A stretch of DNA of 64,000 nucleotides, taken from contig QCCH01000002.1 of assembly GCA_003281315.1 (NCBI GenBank), positions 124,001 to 188,000 on the forward strand, written 5' to 3'. Position numbers and translations under genes: made by a program. This document shows, one piece after another, positions 37,650 through 47,326 of this stretch (positions within the stretch are counted from its first letter, which is position 1; each line of letters opens with the position of its first letter). Below the pieces are notes generated by a model that saw nothing but the letters and a program-made list of their open reading frames with translations, did no database searches and had not been told where the DNA came from. Source of the stretch: Prochlorococcus sp. AG-347-K20. GTDB lineage: Bacteria > Cyanobacteriota > Cyanobacteriia > PCC-6307 > Cyanobiaceae.

Positions 37650-38795
37650 TTATTCTCTACTTTCTAGGCTGATCCAATCTCTTGGGGCTGAACCTGTATA
37701 GATTTGCGATGGTCTGAAAATTCTATTTGCTCCAAGTTGCTCTCTCCAATGAGCTAACCAACCAGCCACTCTAGATATGGCAAAAATTGGAGTAAATAAA
37801 TCACGAGGAATACCAAGTTTTCTATAAACAAGACCAGAATAAAAATCCACGTTAGGGAATATACCCTTAGGCCCAAGTCTTGGTATTGCCTCTGCCTCAA
37901 GTGATTTAGCAACTTCATACATTTCATCTGCTCCAAATCTAATAAAAAGCTCTTCTGCGAGTTTTTGAAGAATTATTGCTCTTGGATCTTTAACTTTATA
38001 TTCTCTGTGGCCGAAGCCCATTATCTTACTTTTATTTTTAATTGCATTATCTAAAAAAGACCCAGCATTTTCTGGAGTTTTAATCTCTTCTAACATTGCA
38101 ATTACATCCTCATTTGCTCCTCCATGCAGTGGGCCAGCGAGGGTTCCTACTGCAGAGGCGATGACAGCATATGGGTCTGTAAGAGTACTTGCAGTAACTC
38201 TAGCGCTAAATGTACTTGCGTTTAAACTATGTTCGGCATGTAGAATTAAACACCTATCAAAAACTTTTGCAGCTATTGGATCTTGTTCTTTTTCAGTCAG
38301 CATGTAAAGAAAATTTGATGAGTAAGTTAAATCATCTCTAGGTTGAATTGGGTCTTGTCCTTTTCTAATAAGTTGAAACGCAGCAATCATTGTGGGAATT
38401 TTTGCTATTAGTCTTATCACTGCGTTGTAGATGTAATTAGGATCATCTATTGCTCTACGTGAATAGAATAACCCCAAAGAAGCCGCACTAGATTGAAGAG
38501 CATCCATAGGATGACCTGTCGCAGGGAAACATTTCATCATATCTCTAACTCTAAAACTCAACCTTCGGTGCATCTGAACTTCTTGTTCAAAATCTCTAAG
38601 TTGAATAGCTGTGGGCAATTCACCCCAAATTAATAGGTAAGCAGTTTCTAAAAAACTGCTTTTTTTGGATAGTTCCTCTATGGAGTACCCTCTGTACAAT
38701 AATTTACCTCTGTTGCCGTCAATATCACAGATAGATGAATTAGTAACTGGGACGCCCTCTAATCCTGGTTTTAAAATTAGTTTGTTACTATCCAA
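37650..38795 (-). CDS. gltA: Citrate synthase
   Basis: A 381-residue type I-length bacterial enzyme. LHGGANEDV, GFGHREYKVKDPRA and the NVDFYSG region carry the catalytic His, His and Asp. In Prochlorococcus the TCA cycle is branched and supplies 2-oxoglutarate for nitrogen assimilation. Its promoter must lie in the 126-base gap upstream; no clear terminator separates it from ndhA. Confidence 0.95.
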   Translation of the reverse strand: MDSNKLILKPGLEGVPVTNSSICDIDGNRGKLLYRGYSIEELSKKSSFLETAYLLIWGELPTAIQLRDFEQEVQMHRRLSFRVRDMMKCFPATGHPMDALQSSAASLGLFYSRRAIDDPNYIYNAVIRLIAKIPTMIAAFQLIRKGQDPIQPRDDLTYSSNFLYMLTEKEQDPIAAKVFDRCLILHAEHSLNASTFSARVTASTLTDPYAVIASAVGTLAGPLHGGANEDVIAMLEEIKTPENAGSFLDNAIKNKSKIMGFGHREYKVKDPRAIILQKLAEELFIRFGADEMYEVAKSLEAEAIPRLGPKGIFPNVDFYSGLVYRKLGIPRDLFTPIFAISRVAGWLAHWREQLGANRIFRPSQIYTGSAPRDWISLESRE

Positions 38796-38921
38796 TTGCT
38801 TAATTTAATATCAAATACTTATAGATTAAAGATAGTCAAATAATTTTTAATTAACCACAAGATATTAATTCCACAAAAATTTAAAATGATTGTGTCTGAA
38901 GCTTGTTTGAATAACTTTAAT

Positions 38922-40388
38922 TTAAAGAATTTTTAATATTGTTTCTTTATAAAGAATTGGATTTTGTTCAGGAATAGATTGACTTATGATCTCTAGCGAT
39001 TCTTCATTTGATATTTTTAAAATATTTCGCATGAGAAAATTAAGGTCCTGCAAATTAGAAAAATATTTAATTTTATTAGAATTGCCATTTTTGATATCAA
39101 CTTTTGAATAAAGAACAGAAGATTTATCTTTATTACTTTTTAGGTTAAAAAATTTTTTTGATATTTTCTCTAGTTTTTTACTATCAATTAAATGATTACT
39201 TATGATTTGTAAACCTCCTGATTCTATTGAATAGATATTTTCATAAGTTAATTGTTTTATAACATCGTCTTTTTCTTCAAGAATATCTTTAGAATATATC
39301 GAATAAATATCTTCATTTTGTTTCAAAGTATATTTGTTGAAATCTTTTAGTTTTTTAAAAGCACTTAAATCAAATTGATCTTCATTATTTTTTTCAAAAG
39401 TAATAAGCCAATCTTTATTTGAATTGAGAATTAAAATGTTTTGATTATCAATTTGATTAAACTCTTCAAAAAAATTGAATTCAAAATCATTTATTAAAGG
39501 TTTTAGATATTTTTCAAAATTTTTTAAATCACTAAAAATTGAAATTTCAGGATTATCTTCATTAGTATTCTCTTGATTTATTAACTGATCGTAAGTAAGA
39601 ATATCAATATTTTTTTTATTATTTAGTAAATAGGATTTTGAAATTAAATATTTATTTTTTAGATCAAATGTTGTAGCTATAATATCCTCTTTATTCTCAG
39701 TAAAAATTTCTTTATCAAAAAATATACTTTCCCAAAATTTATTTGTGAATAATATATTCTTTTCGTTTTTTAGTCCAAATAGTTCTTCCTCATATTGAAA
39801 TTTTTTTTCTTTAAAATTATTGCTGGAGTTAATACTATTTTTGATTAATTTTTTATCTGATGAGGCAATTATATAATTATCCTCGGTTCGGTATATATAG
39901 TTAAGGAAATTTATTTTGTTTTCTCTATTAATTGAAATTATCTCATCAATTTGATCAATTTTATTAGGCAAATTTAATAAATCGTCTATTGTTTTTTCTG
40001 GCTTAATTTTAAAAATAATCAAAATATCATCTTTGAGCTTTTTATTATTTTCAAAAAATGAGATTATAAGTTCATTGTTATAGATATCTTCTAATTTATT
40101 GTTGCCTAGATCTATACCTAAGTAATCTAATATAGAGTCTTTTATTAAAATAAAGTCATCTTGGTTTTTTGAATTTTTATCTTTTTCACCATTATTAACA
40201 ATATGAAAACTATCTAAATTTGAAATAAATAATAATTTATTGTTTTTAGGCATATATCTTAAGATATTTAGTTGCTCAATATTTGTACTTTGCTCTTTAT
40301 TTTTATTAGCAGAAACTTTTTTAAAACCAAAAAAAAGTAATAAAGATAATAATAGTATTATTGCTACTACTCTAAGTTTCATTATCAA
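38922..40388 (-). CDS. Membrane-anchored protein of unknown function (possibly DUF3352-like)
   Basis: A 488-residue protein with an N-terminal signal anchor (KLRVVAIILLLSLLLFFGF, residues 4-22) and a large extracytoplasmic part extremely rich in Lys, Asn, Ile, Asp and Glu. Recurrent phrases such as LLFISNLDSF, NYIIASSDKKLIKNSI and NILFTNKFW recall the DUF3352 family of cyanobacterial envelope proteins, but the match is loose. The composition is more AT-driven than its neighbours, as for fast-evolving genes. The start could be Met1 or Met3. Confidence 0.65.
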   Translation of the reverse strand: MIMKLRVVAIILLLSLLLFFGFKKVSANKNKEQSTNIEQLNILRYMPKNNKLLFISNLDSFHIVNNGEKDKNSKNQDDFILIKDSILDYLGIDLGNNKLEDIYNNELIISFFENNKKLKDDILIIFKIKPEKTIDDLLNLPNKIDQIDEIISINRENKINFLNYIYRTEDNYIIASSDKKLIKNSINSSNNFKEKKFQYEEELFGLKNEKNILFTNKFWESIFFDKEIFTENKEDIIATTFDLKNKYLISKSYLLNNKKNIDILTYDQLINQENTNEDNPEISIFSDLKNFEKYLKPLINDFEFNFFEEFNQIDNQNILILNSNKDWLITFEKNNEDQFDLSAFKKLKDFNKYTLKQNEDIYSIYSKDILEEKDDVIKQLTYENIYSIESGGLQIISNHLIDSKKLEKISKKFFNLKSNKDKSSVLYSKVDIKNGNSNKIKYFSNLQDLNFLMRNILKISNEESLEIISQSIPEQNPILYKETILKIL

Positions 40389-40472
40389 TGTTTATTTTTA
40401 TTTTTAACAATAAACTTCCTACTGCAACTTAATTTATTAAATTGTAAATAACACATAATTTATCCTAATAAA

Positions 40473-40823
40473 TTGGGAAGTTATCCAAAATCTATAAATG
40501 CTTCTAGTCTCAATGATTGGTTTAATTCTGAGAAAGAAGATCCAGTTTTGATTGATGTAAGAGAACAGTCAGAGCTTGAAATAGCTCGTTTCTCAAAAGA
40601 ATTTTTACATATACCAATTAGTAAAGTCACATCTGAATATGTTGAAGAAATATTTGCTGGTTTATTAGATAGAGAAATTGTAGTTACCTGTCATGCAGGA
40701 ATAAGAAGTTATAACTTTTCTCAATGGTGCTTGGATAATAATATTGTGAGCGAAATATGGAATTTGGAGGAGGGTATTGATGGATGGAGTAGATATATTG
40801 ACCCATCAATCTCAAGGTATTGA
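40473..40823 (+). CDS. Single-domain rhodanese-like protein
   Basis: A 116-residue protein starting at TTG. LIDVREQSELEIA and the active loop CHAGIRS (Cys about 74) identify a GlpE-like rhodanese able to carry a persulfide. The acceptor is unknown. It converges directly with trpB, with no gap between the stop codons. Confidence 0.88.
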   Translation: MGSYPKSINASSLNDWFNSEKEDPVLIDVREQSELEIARFSKEFLHIPISKVTSEYVEEIFAGLLDREIVVTCHAGIRSYNFSQWCLDNNIVSEIWNLEEGIDGWSRYIDPSISRY

Positions 40824-42068
40824 TTAAATATCTAATGAAGATGCAACAGTATTAACATCCTTGTCGCCTCTACCAGAGCAATTGATAACTATATGAGTAT
40901 CTTTTTCAAGAGTAGGGCATAATTTATCTAACCAAGCAAAGGCATGGGAAGTTTCAAGTGCAGGTATAATTCCTTCTAGTTCACTAACAAGTTTTAAAGC
41001 GTCTAAAGCTTCTTGATCTGTGACTGATCCATATTCTGCTCTTCCTATATCTTTTAAATGGCTATGTTCAGGTCCTACTCCAGGGTAATCTAAACCTGCA
41101 CTTATTGAGTGAGCTTCTTGTACTTGACCATTATCATCTTGCAAGAGAAGACTCATTGATCCATGCAAAATTCCAACTGACCCTTTAGTGATAGTGGCAG
41201 CATGTTTGTCAGTATCAACTCCGCTTCCTGCGGCTTCAACTCCAATAAGACGCACAGAAGTTTCTTTAACAAAAGGATGGAAAAGCCCCATTGCATTTGA
41301 TCCTCCACCTACACAAGCAAGCAAAATATCGGGCAAAGATCCAAATGATTCCAAACATTGTTTTTTAGTTTCTTCACCTATAACTGCATGAAAATCTCGC
41401 ACAATCTTTGGGAAAGGGTGAGGGCCTGCAACAGATCCTAAAATGTAGTGTGTGGTTTCGACATTAGAAACCCAATCTCTAATGGCCTCACTAGTAGCAT
41501 CCTTAAGTGTTGCAGTTCCAGAATTTACAACTTTAACTTCAGCTCCTAAAAGTTTCATTCTGAAAACGTTAAGGGATTGCCTTTTTATGTCTTCAGCACC
41601 CATGTAGATAATACATTTCAAGCCAAATCTCGCACAAACAGTAGCAGTAGCAACTCCATGCTGACCTGCTCCAGTTTCTGCAATTATTCTTTTTTTGCCC
41701 ATTCTTATTGCTAATAAAGCTTGTCCAAGAGCATTATTAATTTTGTGAGCCCCAGTATGATTTAAATCTTCTCTTTTAAGCCATATTCTAGGAGTTGCTT
41801 GTTTATTTTTGTAATGTTCAGTAAGTCTTTTAGCTTCATAAAGTGGTGTTTCTCTTCCTACATAAGTCTTAAGTAGATGATTTAATTCTTCTACAAAAAG
41901 TTTATCTTTCCATGCATTAGATGCTGCTTCTTCAAGCTCAAAAAGAGCGGGCATTAGCGTTTCAGGAACATATTGACCACCATATTTTCCAAACCTTCCC
42001 TCTTTGGAGGGTTGATTTAAATCGTCATTTTTATAGTTTTGATCTTTGCGAGAAAATGTACTTACCAC
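40824..42068 (-). CDS. trpB: Tryptophan synthase beta chain
   Basis: A 414-residue PLP enzyme. [15 protein letters not shown] holds the Schiff-base Lys (about residue 111), [11 protein letters not shown] binds serine, GGGSNAMG binds the phosphate and CSGRGDKDV is the C-terminal serine site. It makes tryptophan from indole and serine. The trpA gene is not adjacent. Confidence 0.97.
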   Translation of the reverse strand: MVSTFSRKDQNYKNDDLNQPSKEGRFGKYGGQYVPETLMPALFELEEAASNAWKDKLFVEELNHLLKTYVGRETPLYEAKRLTEHYKNKQATPRIWLKREDLNHTGAHKINNALGQALLAIRMGKKRIIAETGAGQHGVATATVCARFGLKCIIYMGAEDIKRQSLNVFRMKLLGAEVKVVNSGTATLKDATSEAIRDWVSNVETTHYILGSVAGPHPFPKIVRDFHAVIGEETKKQCLESFGSLPDILLACVGGGSNAMGLFHPFVKETSVRLIGVEAAGSGVDTDKHAATITKGSVGILHGSMSLLLQDDNGQVQEAHSISAGLDYPGVGPEHSHLKDIGRAEYGSVTDQEALDALKLVSELEGIIPALETSHAFAWLDKLCPTLEKDTHIVINCSGRGDKDVNTVASSLDI

Positions 42069-42116
42069 TTTTTCTATACAATAAGTATTAACTAACTATA
42101 GATTATATTGAAAATA

Positions 42117-42428
42117 ATGGGAAAAAAGAATTGGATCGAATTTGATGTTCAAGAAAAGAAATCTGAAGAAACAGCTAAGGTAGATAATTTTAATCAAAGA
42201 TCAAAAATAAATATTTCAAAACAAAAAAAAGGTAAAAAGGGTAAGACTATAACTTTAATTAGAGGTTTAGGCACTGAGGATGAAATCTTATTAAAAGAAT
42301 TACTAAAAAAAATTAAAGTTTTTTGTGGGACTGGAGGAACATTAATTGATAGAAATATCCAGTTACAGGGTGATATGGTATCGAAATCAATTGAGTTTCT
42401 TCGTAAAGAGGGATTTCATAATTTATGA
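42117..42428 (+). CDS. SUI1/eIF1-like translation factor (YciH family)
   Basis: A 103-residue protein; ATG 42117 is preferred to a TTG three codons earlier. The N terminus is charged and probably disordered, then residues 35-103 form the SUI1 fold: TLIRGLGTEDEILLKELLKK, CGTGG and ILQGD-type motif QLQGDMV. Bacterial YciH proteins influence start-site fidelity. It precedes cysC by 42 bases. Confidence 0.9.
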   Translation: MGKKNWIEFDVQEKKSEETAKVDNFNQRSKINISKQKKGKKGKTITLIRGLGTEDEILLKELLKKIKVFCGTGGTLIDRNIQLQGDMVSKSIEFLRKEGFHNL

Positions 42429-42470
42429 AGCAAGGGTTAGGATAGGTTTTTAATTTTGATGAAGTAAAAA

Positions 42471-43094
42471 ATGAAAGAACAAAATCAAACAAAGTCAACC
42501 AATATAAAGTGGCACAACTTAACTATTGATAGAGAAAAGTTAGAGAAAATGAGAGGTCATAAAGGTATGGTTATCTGGTTTACAGGTTTATCTGGTTCTG
42601 GTAAAAGTACTTTGGCCAACGCTTTAAATGAAGTTTTATACTTAGATGGTTTTTCGACTTATGTGTTGGATGGAGATAATATAAGACACGGTTTATGTAA
42701 AGATCTTAGTTTTTCGGATGAAGATAGAGAAGAAAATATAAGAAGAATTGGCGAAGTTGCGAATTTATTTTTGAATGCTGGGATAATAACTATTACAGCA
42801 TTCGTTTCGCCATTTATTAGCGATAGAGATAAGGTGAGAAAAATTATTGGATCTAAGGATTTTATTGAAGTTTATTGTGCTGCTGATATCACAGTTTGCG
42901 AAAATAGGGATACTAAAGGTCTTTATAAGAAAGCTCGTTTGGGTGAAATTAAGGAATTCACAGGGATTTCTAGTCCATATGAAGCTCCTCTTAATCCCGA
43001 AATTGTTGTTGATACAGGTTTGTTAGATTTAAATGATTCCGTTGAAAAAATTATTAACTACCTTAAAAAAGAAAACTTTCTTAACAAGGCCTAA
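42471..43094 (+). CDS. cysC: Adenylylsulfate (APS) kinase
   Basis: A 207-residue P-loop kinase: GLSGSGKST (39-47), LDGDNIRHGL, FSDEDREENIRR, and GLYKKARLGEIKEFTGI. It phosphorylates APS to PAPS for sulfate reduction or sulfation. It is a free-standing kinase, not fused to sulfurylase. Likely co-transcribed with the SUI1 gene; converges with purE (15-base gap). Confidence 0.94.
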   Translation: MKEQNQTKSTNIKWHNLTIDREKLEKMRGHKGMVIWFTGLSGSGKSTLANALNEVLYLDGFSTYVLDGDNIRHGLCKDLSFSDEDREENIRRIGEVANLFLNAGIITITAFVSPFISDRDKVRKIIGSKDFIEVYCAADITVCENRDTKGLYKKARLGEIKEFTGISSPYEAPLNPEIVVDTGLLDLNDSVEKIINYLKKENFLNKA

Positions 43095-43109
43095 TAGAAA
43101 AATGTTAGT

Positions 43110-43646
43110 TCATTTATTTTGAAGATAATTGTCAGGTCCAATATTTGATAACTTGCTATTTTTAGTTCTTACCTGTGAATGTAGATTTTCTCTGAATTCT
43201 TTCAAATTTTTCTTTATGGATTCATCAAATAAACTGATCATCTCTATTGCCAATAATCCAGCATTCTGACCTCCATTAATTGCAACTGTTGCAACTGGAA
43301 TTCCAGCGGGCATTTGAACGATTGATAAAAGAGAGTCAATCCCCTTAAGTGTCTTACTCTCTACTGGTACGCCAATTACAGGAATGCAAGTTATGGATGC
43401 CAGCATTCCTGGAAGATGAGCAGCACCCCCAGCACCGGCAATTATTACTTTTATGTTTTCTGATTCTGCATTTTTTGCATATTCCATCATTTCAATAGGT
43501 GTTCGATGTGCAGAAAGTATACAAACTTCAGTTTTTATTCCAAATTCTCTTAAAATATCAATAGCGGGTTTCAATGTTTTTAGATCTGAATCACTACCCA
43601 TTACGACAGCAATTTTATAAATATCTTTAGAATTCAATTCTGACAA
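43110..43646 (-). CDS. purE: N5-carboxyaminoimidazole ribonucleotide mutase
   Basis: A 178-residue class I PurE: VVMGSDSDLKT (14-24), SAHRTPIEM, and GAGGAAHLPGM. It rearranges N5-CAIR to CAIR in purine synthesis. Divergent from chlM; an 8-base GC palindrome lies in the shared 89-base gap. Confidence 0.95.
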   Translation of the reverse strand: MSELNSKDIYKIAVVMGSDSDLKTLKPAIDILREFGIKTEVCILSAHRTPIEMMEYAKNAESENIKVIIAGAGGAAHLPGMLASITCIPVIGVPVESKTLKGIDSLLSIVQMPAGIPVATVAINGGQNAGLLAIEMISLFDESIKKNLKEFRENLHSQVRTKNSKLSNIGPDNYLQNK

Positions 43647-43688
43647 AATAACAAATCAATTCTTTCCTATAATGGCGTGCAATTAATT

Positions 43689-43696
43689 TGGCGCCA
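43689..43696. promoter_or_regulatory. GC palindrome between purE and chlM
   Basis: TGGCGCCA is a perfect 8-base palindrome in an otherwise AT-rich 89-base divergent gap. A TATAAA follows 10 bases later toward chlM, so it would sit where a regulator of chlM could act. Confidence 0.3.
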
Positions 43697-43735
43697 GTTA
43701 GTTAGTATAAAAAGAATAAATTCTCTTAGAATACT

Positions 43736-44437
43736 ATGACGTCAAATAAGATTATCGAAAAAAGTGAAGTAAGAGAGTATTTTAATGGTACTGGCTTTGA
43801 AAGATGGAATAAAATTTATAGCAAATCTGATGAAATTAATACAGTTCAGAAAAATATTAGGAAAGGACATCAAAAAACTGTAGATGATGTAGTCTCATAC
43901 ATCAAAAATTACCCTGAACTAACCAAAAAAAGTTATTGTGATGCAGGTTGTGGTGTAGGAAGTCTTTCAATACCTTTATTAAGACTCGGTATAAAAGAAC
44001 TACAGGTGAGCGATATTTCTTCTGAAATGATTAAAGAAACAAAAAAACGTATTCATGCATTAGATATGAGTCAAAGTAAAATTAAATATGAAGTCTGTGA
44101 TCTGGAAAAATTAAAAGGATTATTTGATGTTGTAGTTTGTTTGGATGTATTTATTCATTATCCTCAACCGGTCGCAGAAGAAATGGTTCAACATCTATGC
44201 GATTTAAGCAAAGAAAAACTAATCGTTAGCTTTGCTCCTTACACTCCAGTTCTTGCTGTTCTAAAAAATATTGGAAAATTATTTCCTGGGCCCAGTAAAA
44301 CTACAAGGGCATATACATTGAAAGAAAAGGGTATTATTAATGCTGCTAAAGAAAGAGGATTTAAAGTTGTTAAAAAGAAATTAAATCAAGCTCCTTTTTA
44401 TTTTTCAAAACTAATTGAATTCGAAAAAATTAAATAA
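43736..44437 (+). CDS. chlM: Mg-protoporphyrin IX methyltransferase
   Basis: A 233-residue SAM-dependent methyltransferase. CDAGCGVGSLSIPLLRLG (from about residue 62) is motif I; VREYFNGTGFERWNKIYS at the N terminus and VVCLDVFIHYPQP are ChlM/BchM-specific. It methylates Mg-protoporphyrin IX in chlorophyll synthesis, at the thylakoid. Convergent with rre1 (1-base gap). Confidence 0.95.
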   Translation: MTSNKIIEKSEVREYFNGTGFERWNKIYSKSDEINTVQKNIRKGHQKTVDDVVSYIKNYPELTKKSYCDAGCGVGSLSIPLLRLGIKELQVSDISSEMIKETKKRIHALDMSQSKIKYEVCDLEKLKGLFDVVVCLDVFIHYPQPVAEEMVQHLCDLSKEKLIVSFAPYTPVLAVLKNIGKLFPGPSKTTRAYTLKEKGIINAAKERGFKVVKKKLNQAPFYFSKLIEFEKIK

Positions 44438-44438
44438 T

Positions 44439-45167
44439 TCATTTTACTAAATGATTTTCAAGTGCATAACGAACTAATTCTGTTCGGCTAGATGTACCTG
44501 TCTTGATAAAAAGTCTACTTACATATTTCTCAACATTTCTAATTGATGTTTCAAGCTTTCTAGCAATTTCCTTGTTCATCAGTCCCTCTGCTACTAGTTG
44601 AAGCACACTTGCTTCTCTAGGAGTAAAACTAGGAAGATTAATTTTATTTCCTGGATTAGTCTGGTTTTGGTCTGTGAGCATAGATTTTATTTCAGTAATT
44701 TGTTTTGCCATTTTGCTTACGTCAATATCTGCGAATCGTGCCGCTTCTTTTAATAATCGTTCTTGTCTGTTGATTACATTTTTAACTCTTGCAGCTAATT
44801 CATCGGGATCAAAAGGTTTAGAAATATAATCGTCAACTCCTGCAAGATAACCTTCTGTTCTGTCTAGGGTCATTCCTTTTGCAGTTAGAAAAATAACTGG
44901 TGTTCCTCCTAATTTTTCATCCTCTCTAATTTTTTCTAATAGATCATAACCGTTGGCTCTTGGCATCATTACATCGCTAATTATCAAATCGGGGAAAATT
45001 GTTTGAGCTTTTTCCCAACCATCCTCGCCATCAACTGCAATAAATATTTCAAAGCCTTCATCTTCTAGAAATGTTTTAACAGCTGTTCTTAAACCAGGCT
45101 CATCATCAACTAATAAAATTCTTGATTTTCTTACCGGTTCATTATTTATTTGATTAATTTCATTCAT
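44439..45167 (-). CDS. rre1: Response regulator Rre1 (Ycf29), NarL type
   Basis: A 242-residue regulator. The receiver domain has Asp65 (ISDVMMPR) and Lys117 (SKPFDPDEL). The C-terminal LuxR domain reads FTPREASVLQLVAEGLMNKE and RNVEKYVSRLF, which matches Rre1/Ycf29, the stress-response partner of Hik2 in cyanobacteria. It is one of four light/redox regulators in the window. Confidence 0.88.
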   Translation of the reverse strand: MNEINQINNEPVRKSRILLVDDEPGLRTAVKTFLEDEGFEIFIAVDGEDGWEKAQTIFPDLIISDVMMPRANGYDLLEKIREDEKLGGTPVIFLTAKGMTLDRTEGYLAGVDDYISKPFDPDELAARVKNVINRQERLLKEAARFADIDVSKMAKQITEIKSMLTDQNQTNPGNKINLPSFTPREASVLQLVAEGLMNKEIARKLETSIRNVEKYVSRLFIKTGTSSRTELVRYALENHLVK

Positions 45168-45226
45168 TTTTTAAATTCTTAAATTTGATTTTCTAGTAAT
45201 AAATAGAATTTTATATACTAAACATA

Positions 45227-46372
45227 ATGCTATCAACTCCCATACTACTAGACTATCAATCTTCGACTCCTTGCTCTAAAGATGTTGTTGATTCTATGAA
45301 ACCTTTTTGGAGTGAGATATTTTCTAACCCTGCAAGCAAATCTAATTTGGCGGGGATTAACGCAAGCGCTATATTGGAAGCCTCAAGAGAAAAAATAGAA
45401 CAAAGTTTATTTCTTAAGAATAAAAAAGTTATTTTTACAAGCGGGGCAACTGAATCTAATAACTTAGCCTTATTAGGTTTTGCTAGAAATTTTTATAAAA
45501 GAACAGGAAATTATGGACATATTATTACTTTAAAAACAGAGCATAAAGCTGTTTTGGAGCCCCTAAATCAACTAAAAAAAGAGGGATTTATGGTTACAGA
45601 AATTAATCCTGAGAAAGATGGCTTGATTTCAGAAGAAAAATTCAAAAAAAATATAAGAGAAGATACATTTCTGGTAAGTGTTATGTTGGCAAATAATGAA
45701 ATAGGAGTTATCCAGCCTATAGAGAATATTTCAAAGATATGTAAATCGCGAGGAATAACTTTTCACTCTGATTTTGCACAATGTTTAGGGTATATCGAGT
45801 TAGACAATCTTTTATCAGATGTAAATATGATAACGATGAGTTCTCACAAAATATATGGTCCTAAAGGGATAGGACTTCTTTTGATTGATGAAGAAATGAA
45901 TCTTGAGCCTTTAATTGTTGGAGGAGGTCAGGAATATAATCTTAGGTCTGGTACATCACCTCTTCCTTTAGTTGTTGGCTTTGCTAAAGCAATAGAGATA
46001 GCAGTTTTTAATCAAAAAAATAATGCTGAGAAATTACTTTTGCATAGAAATACCCTTTTAGAGGGTTTGTTAGAAAATAATTCTGGTTTATTAATTAATG
46101 GCTCCATAGAAAAAAGATTACCTCACAATTTAAATTTGACTGTATTGGATTTAAACGGAGCAAAGTTTCATAAACTTTTAAAATCTAAAATAATTTGTTC
46201 TAGTGGATCTGCATGTAGTAATGGTGAACCATCTCATGTTTTACTAGCCTTAGGTAGATCTTTTAAAGAAGCAGAATCTTCAATAAGGTTAAGTATTGGA
46301 TTAAGCACTAATTCAAAAGATATAAAAAAAGCAATTCATATTCTTACAAATACGATCAGATCATTACGCTAG
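45227..46372 (+). CDS. Cysteine desulfurase (NifS/IscS family)
   Basis: A 381-residue class V aminotransferase-fold enzyme. MSSHKIYGPKG carries the PLP Lys (about residue 208) and SSGSACSNGEPSH the persulfide Cys330. It supplies sulfur for Fe-S clusters or tRNA thiolation. The loop length is IscS-like rather than SufS-like; SufS is normally in the suf operon elsewhere. Convergent with rsmH. Confidence 0.9.
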   Translation: MLSTPILLDYQSSTPCSKDVVDSMKPFWSEIFSNPASKSNLAGINASAILEASREKIEQSLFLKNKKVIFTSGATESNNLALLGFARNFYKRTGNYGHIITLKTEHKAVLEPLNQLKKEGFMVTEINPEKDGLISEEKFKKNIREDTFLVSVMLANNEIGVIQPIENISKICKSRGITFHSDFAQCLGYIELDNLLSDVNMITMSSHKIYGPKGIGLLLIDEEMNLEPLIVGGGQEYNLRSGTSPLPLVVGFAKAIEIAVFNQKNNAEKLLLHRNTLLEGLLENNSGLLINGSIEKRLPHNLNLTVLDLNGAKFHKLLKSKIICSSGSACSNGEPSHVLLALGRSFKEAESSIRLSIGLSTNSKDIKKAIHILTNTIRSLR

Positions 46373-46385
46373 AAATTATTGGCTC

Positions 46386-47288
46386 TTATTTTAATTGAGC
46401 AATTCTTAATTTTCCACTTCTAGCTCTTTTATTGAGTTCGACTTCTTGTTCGGAAGGAGTTATTGGTTTTTTTGTCAGGTTTTTTAGTCTTTGATCATTC
46501 TTAAAAGAATTTTTAACTAACCTATCCTCCAGGGAATGAAAACTAATAATAGAAATAATACCTCCTGGCAAAAGCCATTCAGGGACAACTTGCAAAAATT
46601 TTTCTAATACTTCAATTTCTTTATTGACAGCAATTCTTAGTGCTTGAAATGTTCTTGTTGCTGGGTGTATTTTTTTATATCTTTGTTTTGGTGGAAAGCA
46701 GCCTGCAATAGAGTAGGCTAATTCTTTTGTCCCAGAATATTTCCCATTTTCCTTTAAATCCATTTTTATTTTCCTAGCAATCTTTCTTGATAATCTCTCT
46801 TCTCCATATTTATAAATGAGGTCGGCTAGATCTTTTTCATTTAAAGCCTCAATTAATTTCTCTGCATCAACCTCAAGAAAAGGATTCATGCGCATATCAA
46901 GCGGACCATCTTTTTGGAAACTAAATCCTCTTTTAGGGTCATCAATTTGGTTGCTATTTACTCCAAGATCTGCAATAACGAAAGAAACTTTTTCTTTTGG
47001 GATAAAATCCGCAAAATTTGTAGCCCTAATATCAACCCTTTTTTTAAATTCATCAAGTTTTTTTGATGCTGATTTTCTTGCGAATGGATCTTGATCAAGT
47101 CCAATTATATTTAAATCCGAATATTTTCTCAATAAATGACAAGAGTGCCCGCCTCCGCCTAAAGTTGCGTCTATTCCTTTAAGTTGGTTGTTATGAATTA
47201 ATGGGTAATGCTCTAATGAGGCTATGATCTCATCTGTCATAACTGATTTATGATTGAAAAAAGATGAATCAGATAGGTCAGTTTGCAT
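46386..47288 (-). CDS. rsmH: 16S rRNA (cytosine1402-N4)-methyltransferase
   Basis: A 300-residue methyltransferase: HKSVMTDEII start, IDATLGGGGHSCHLL (SAM motif), GLDQDPFA, GVNSNQIDDPKRGFSF and IISFHSLEDRLVK. Formerly mraW. It lies outside a division cluster here, divergent from ndhH by 38 bases. Confidence 0.95.
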   Translation of the reverse strand: MQTDLSDSSFFNHKSVMTDEIIASLEHYPLIHNNQLKGIDATLGGGGHSCHLLRKYSDLNIIGLDQDPFARKSASKKLDEFKKRVDIRATNFADFIPKEKVSFVIADLGVNSNQIDDPKRGFSFQKDGPLDMRMNPFLEVDAEKLIEALNEKDLADLIYKYGEERLSRKIARKIKMDLKENGKYSGTKELAYSIAGCFPPKQRYKKIHPATRTFQALRIAVNKEIEVLEKFLQVVPEWLLPGGIISIISFHSLEDRLVKNSFKNDQRLKNLTKKPITPSEQEVELNKRARSGKLRIAQLK

Positions 47289-47326
47289 AACTTTCGACTA
47301 AGATTTATTTAGAAGTTAAATTTCGA

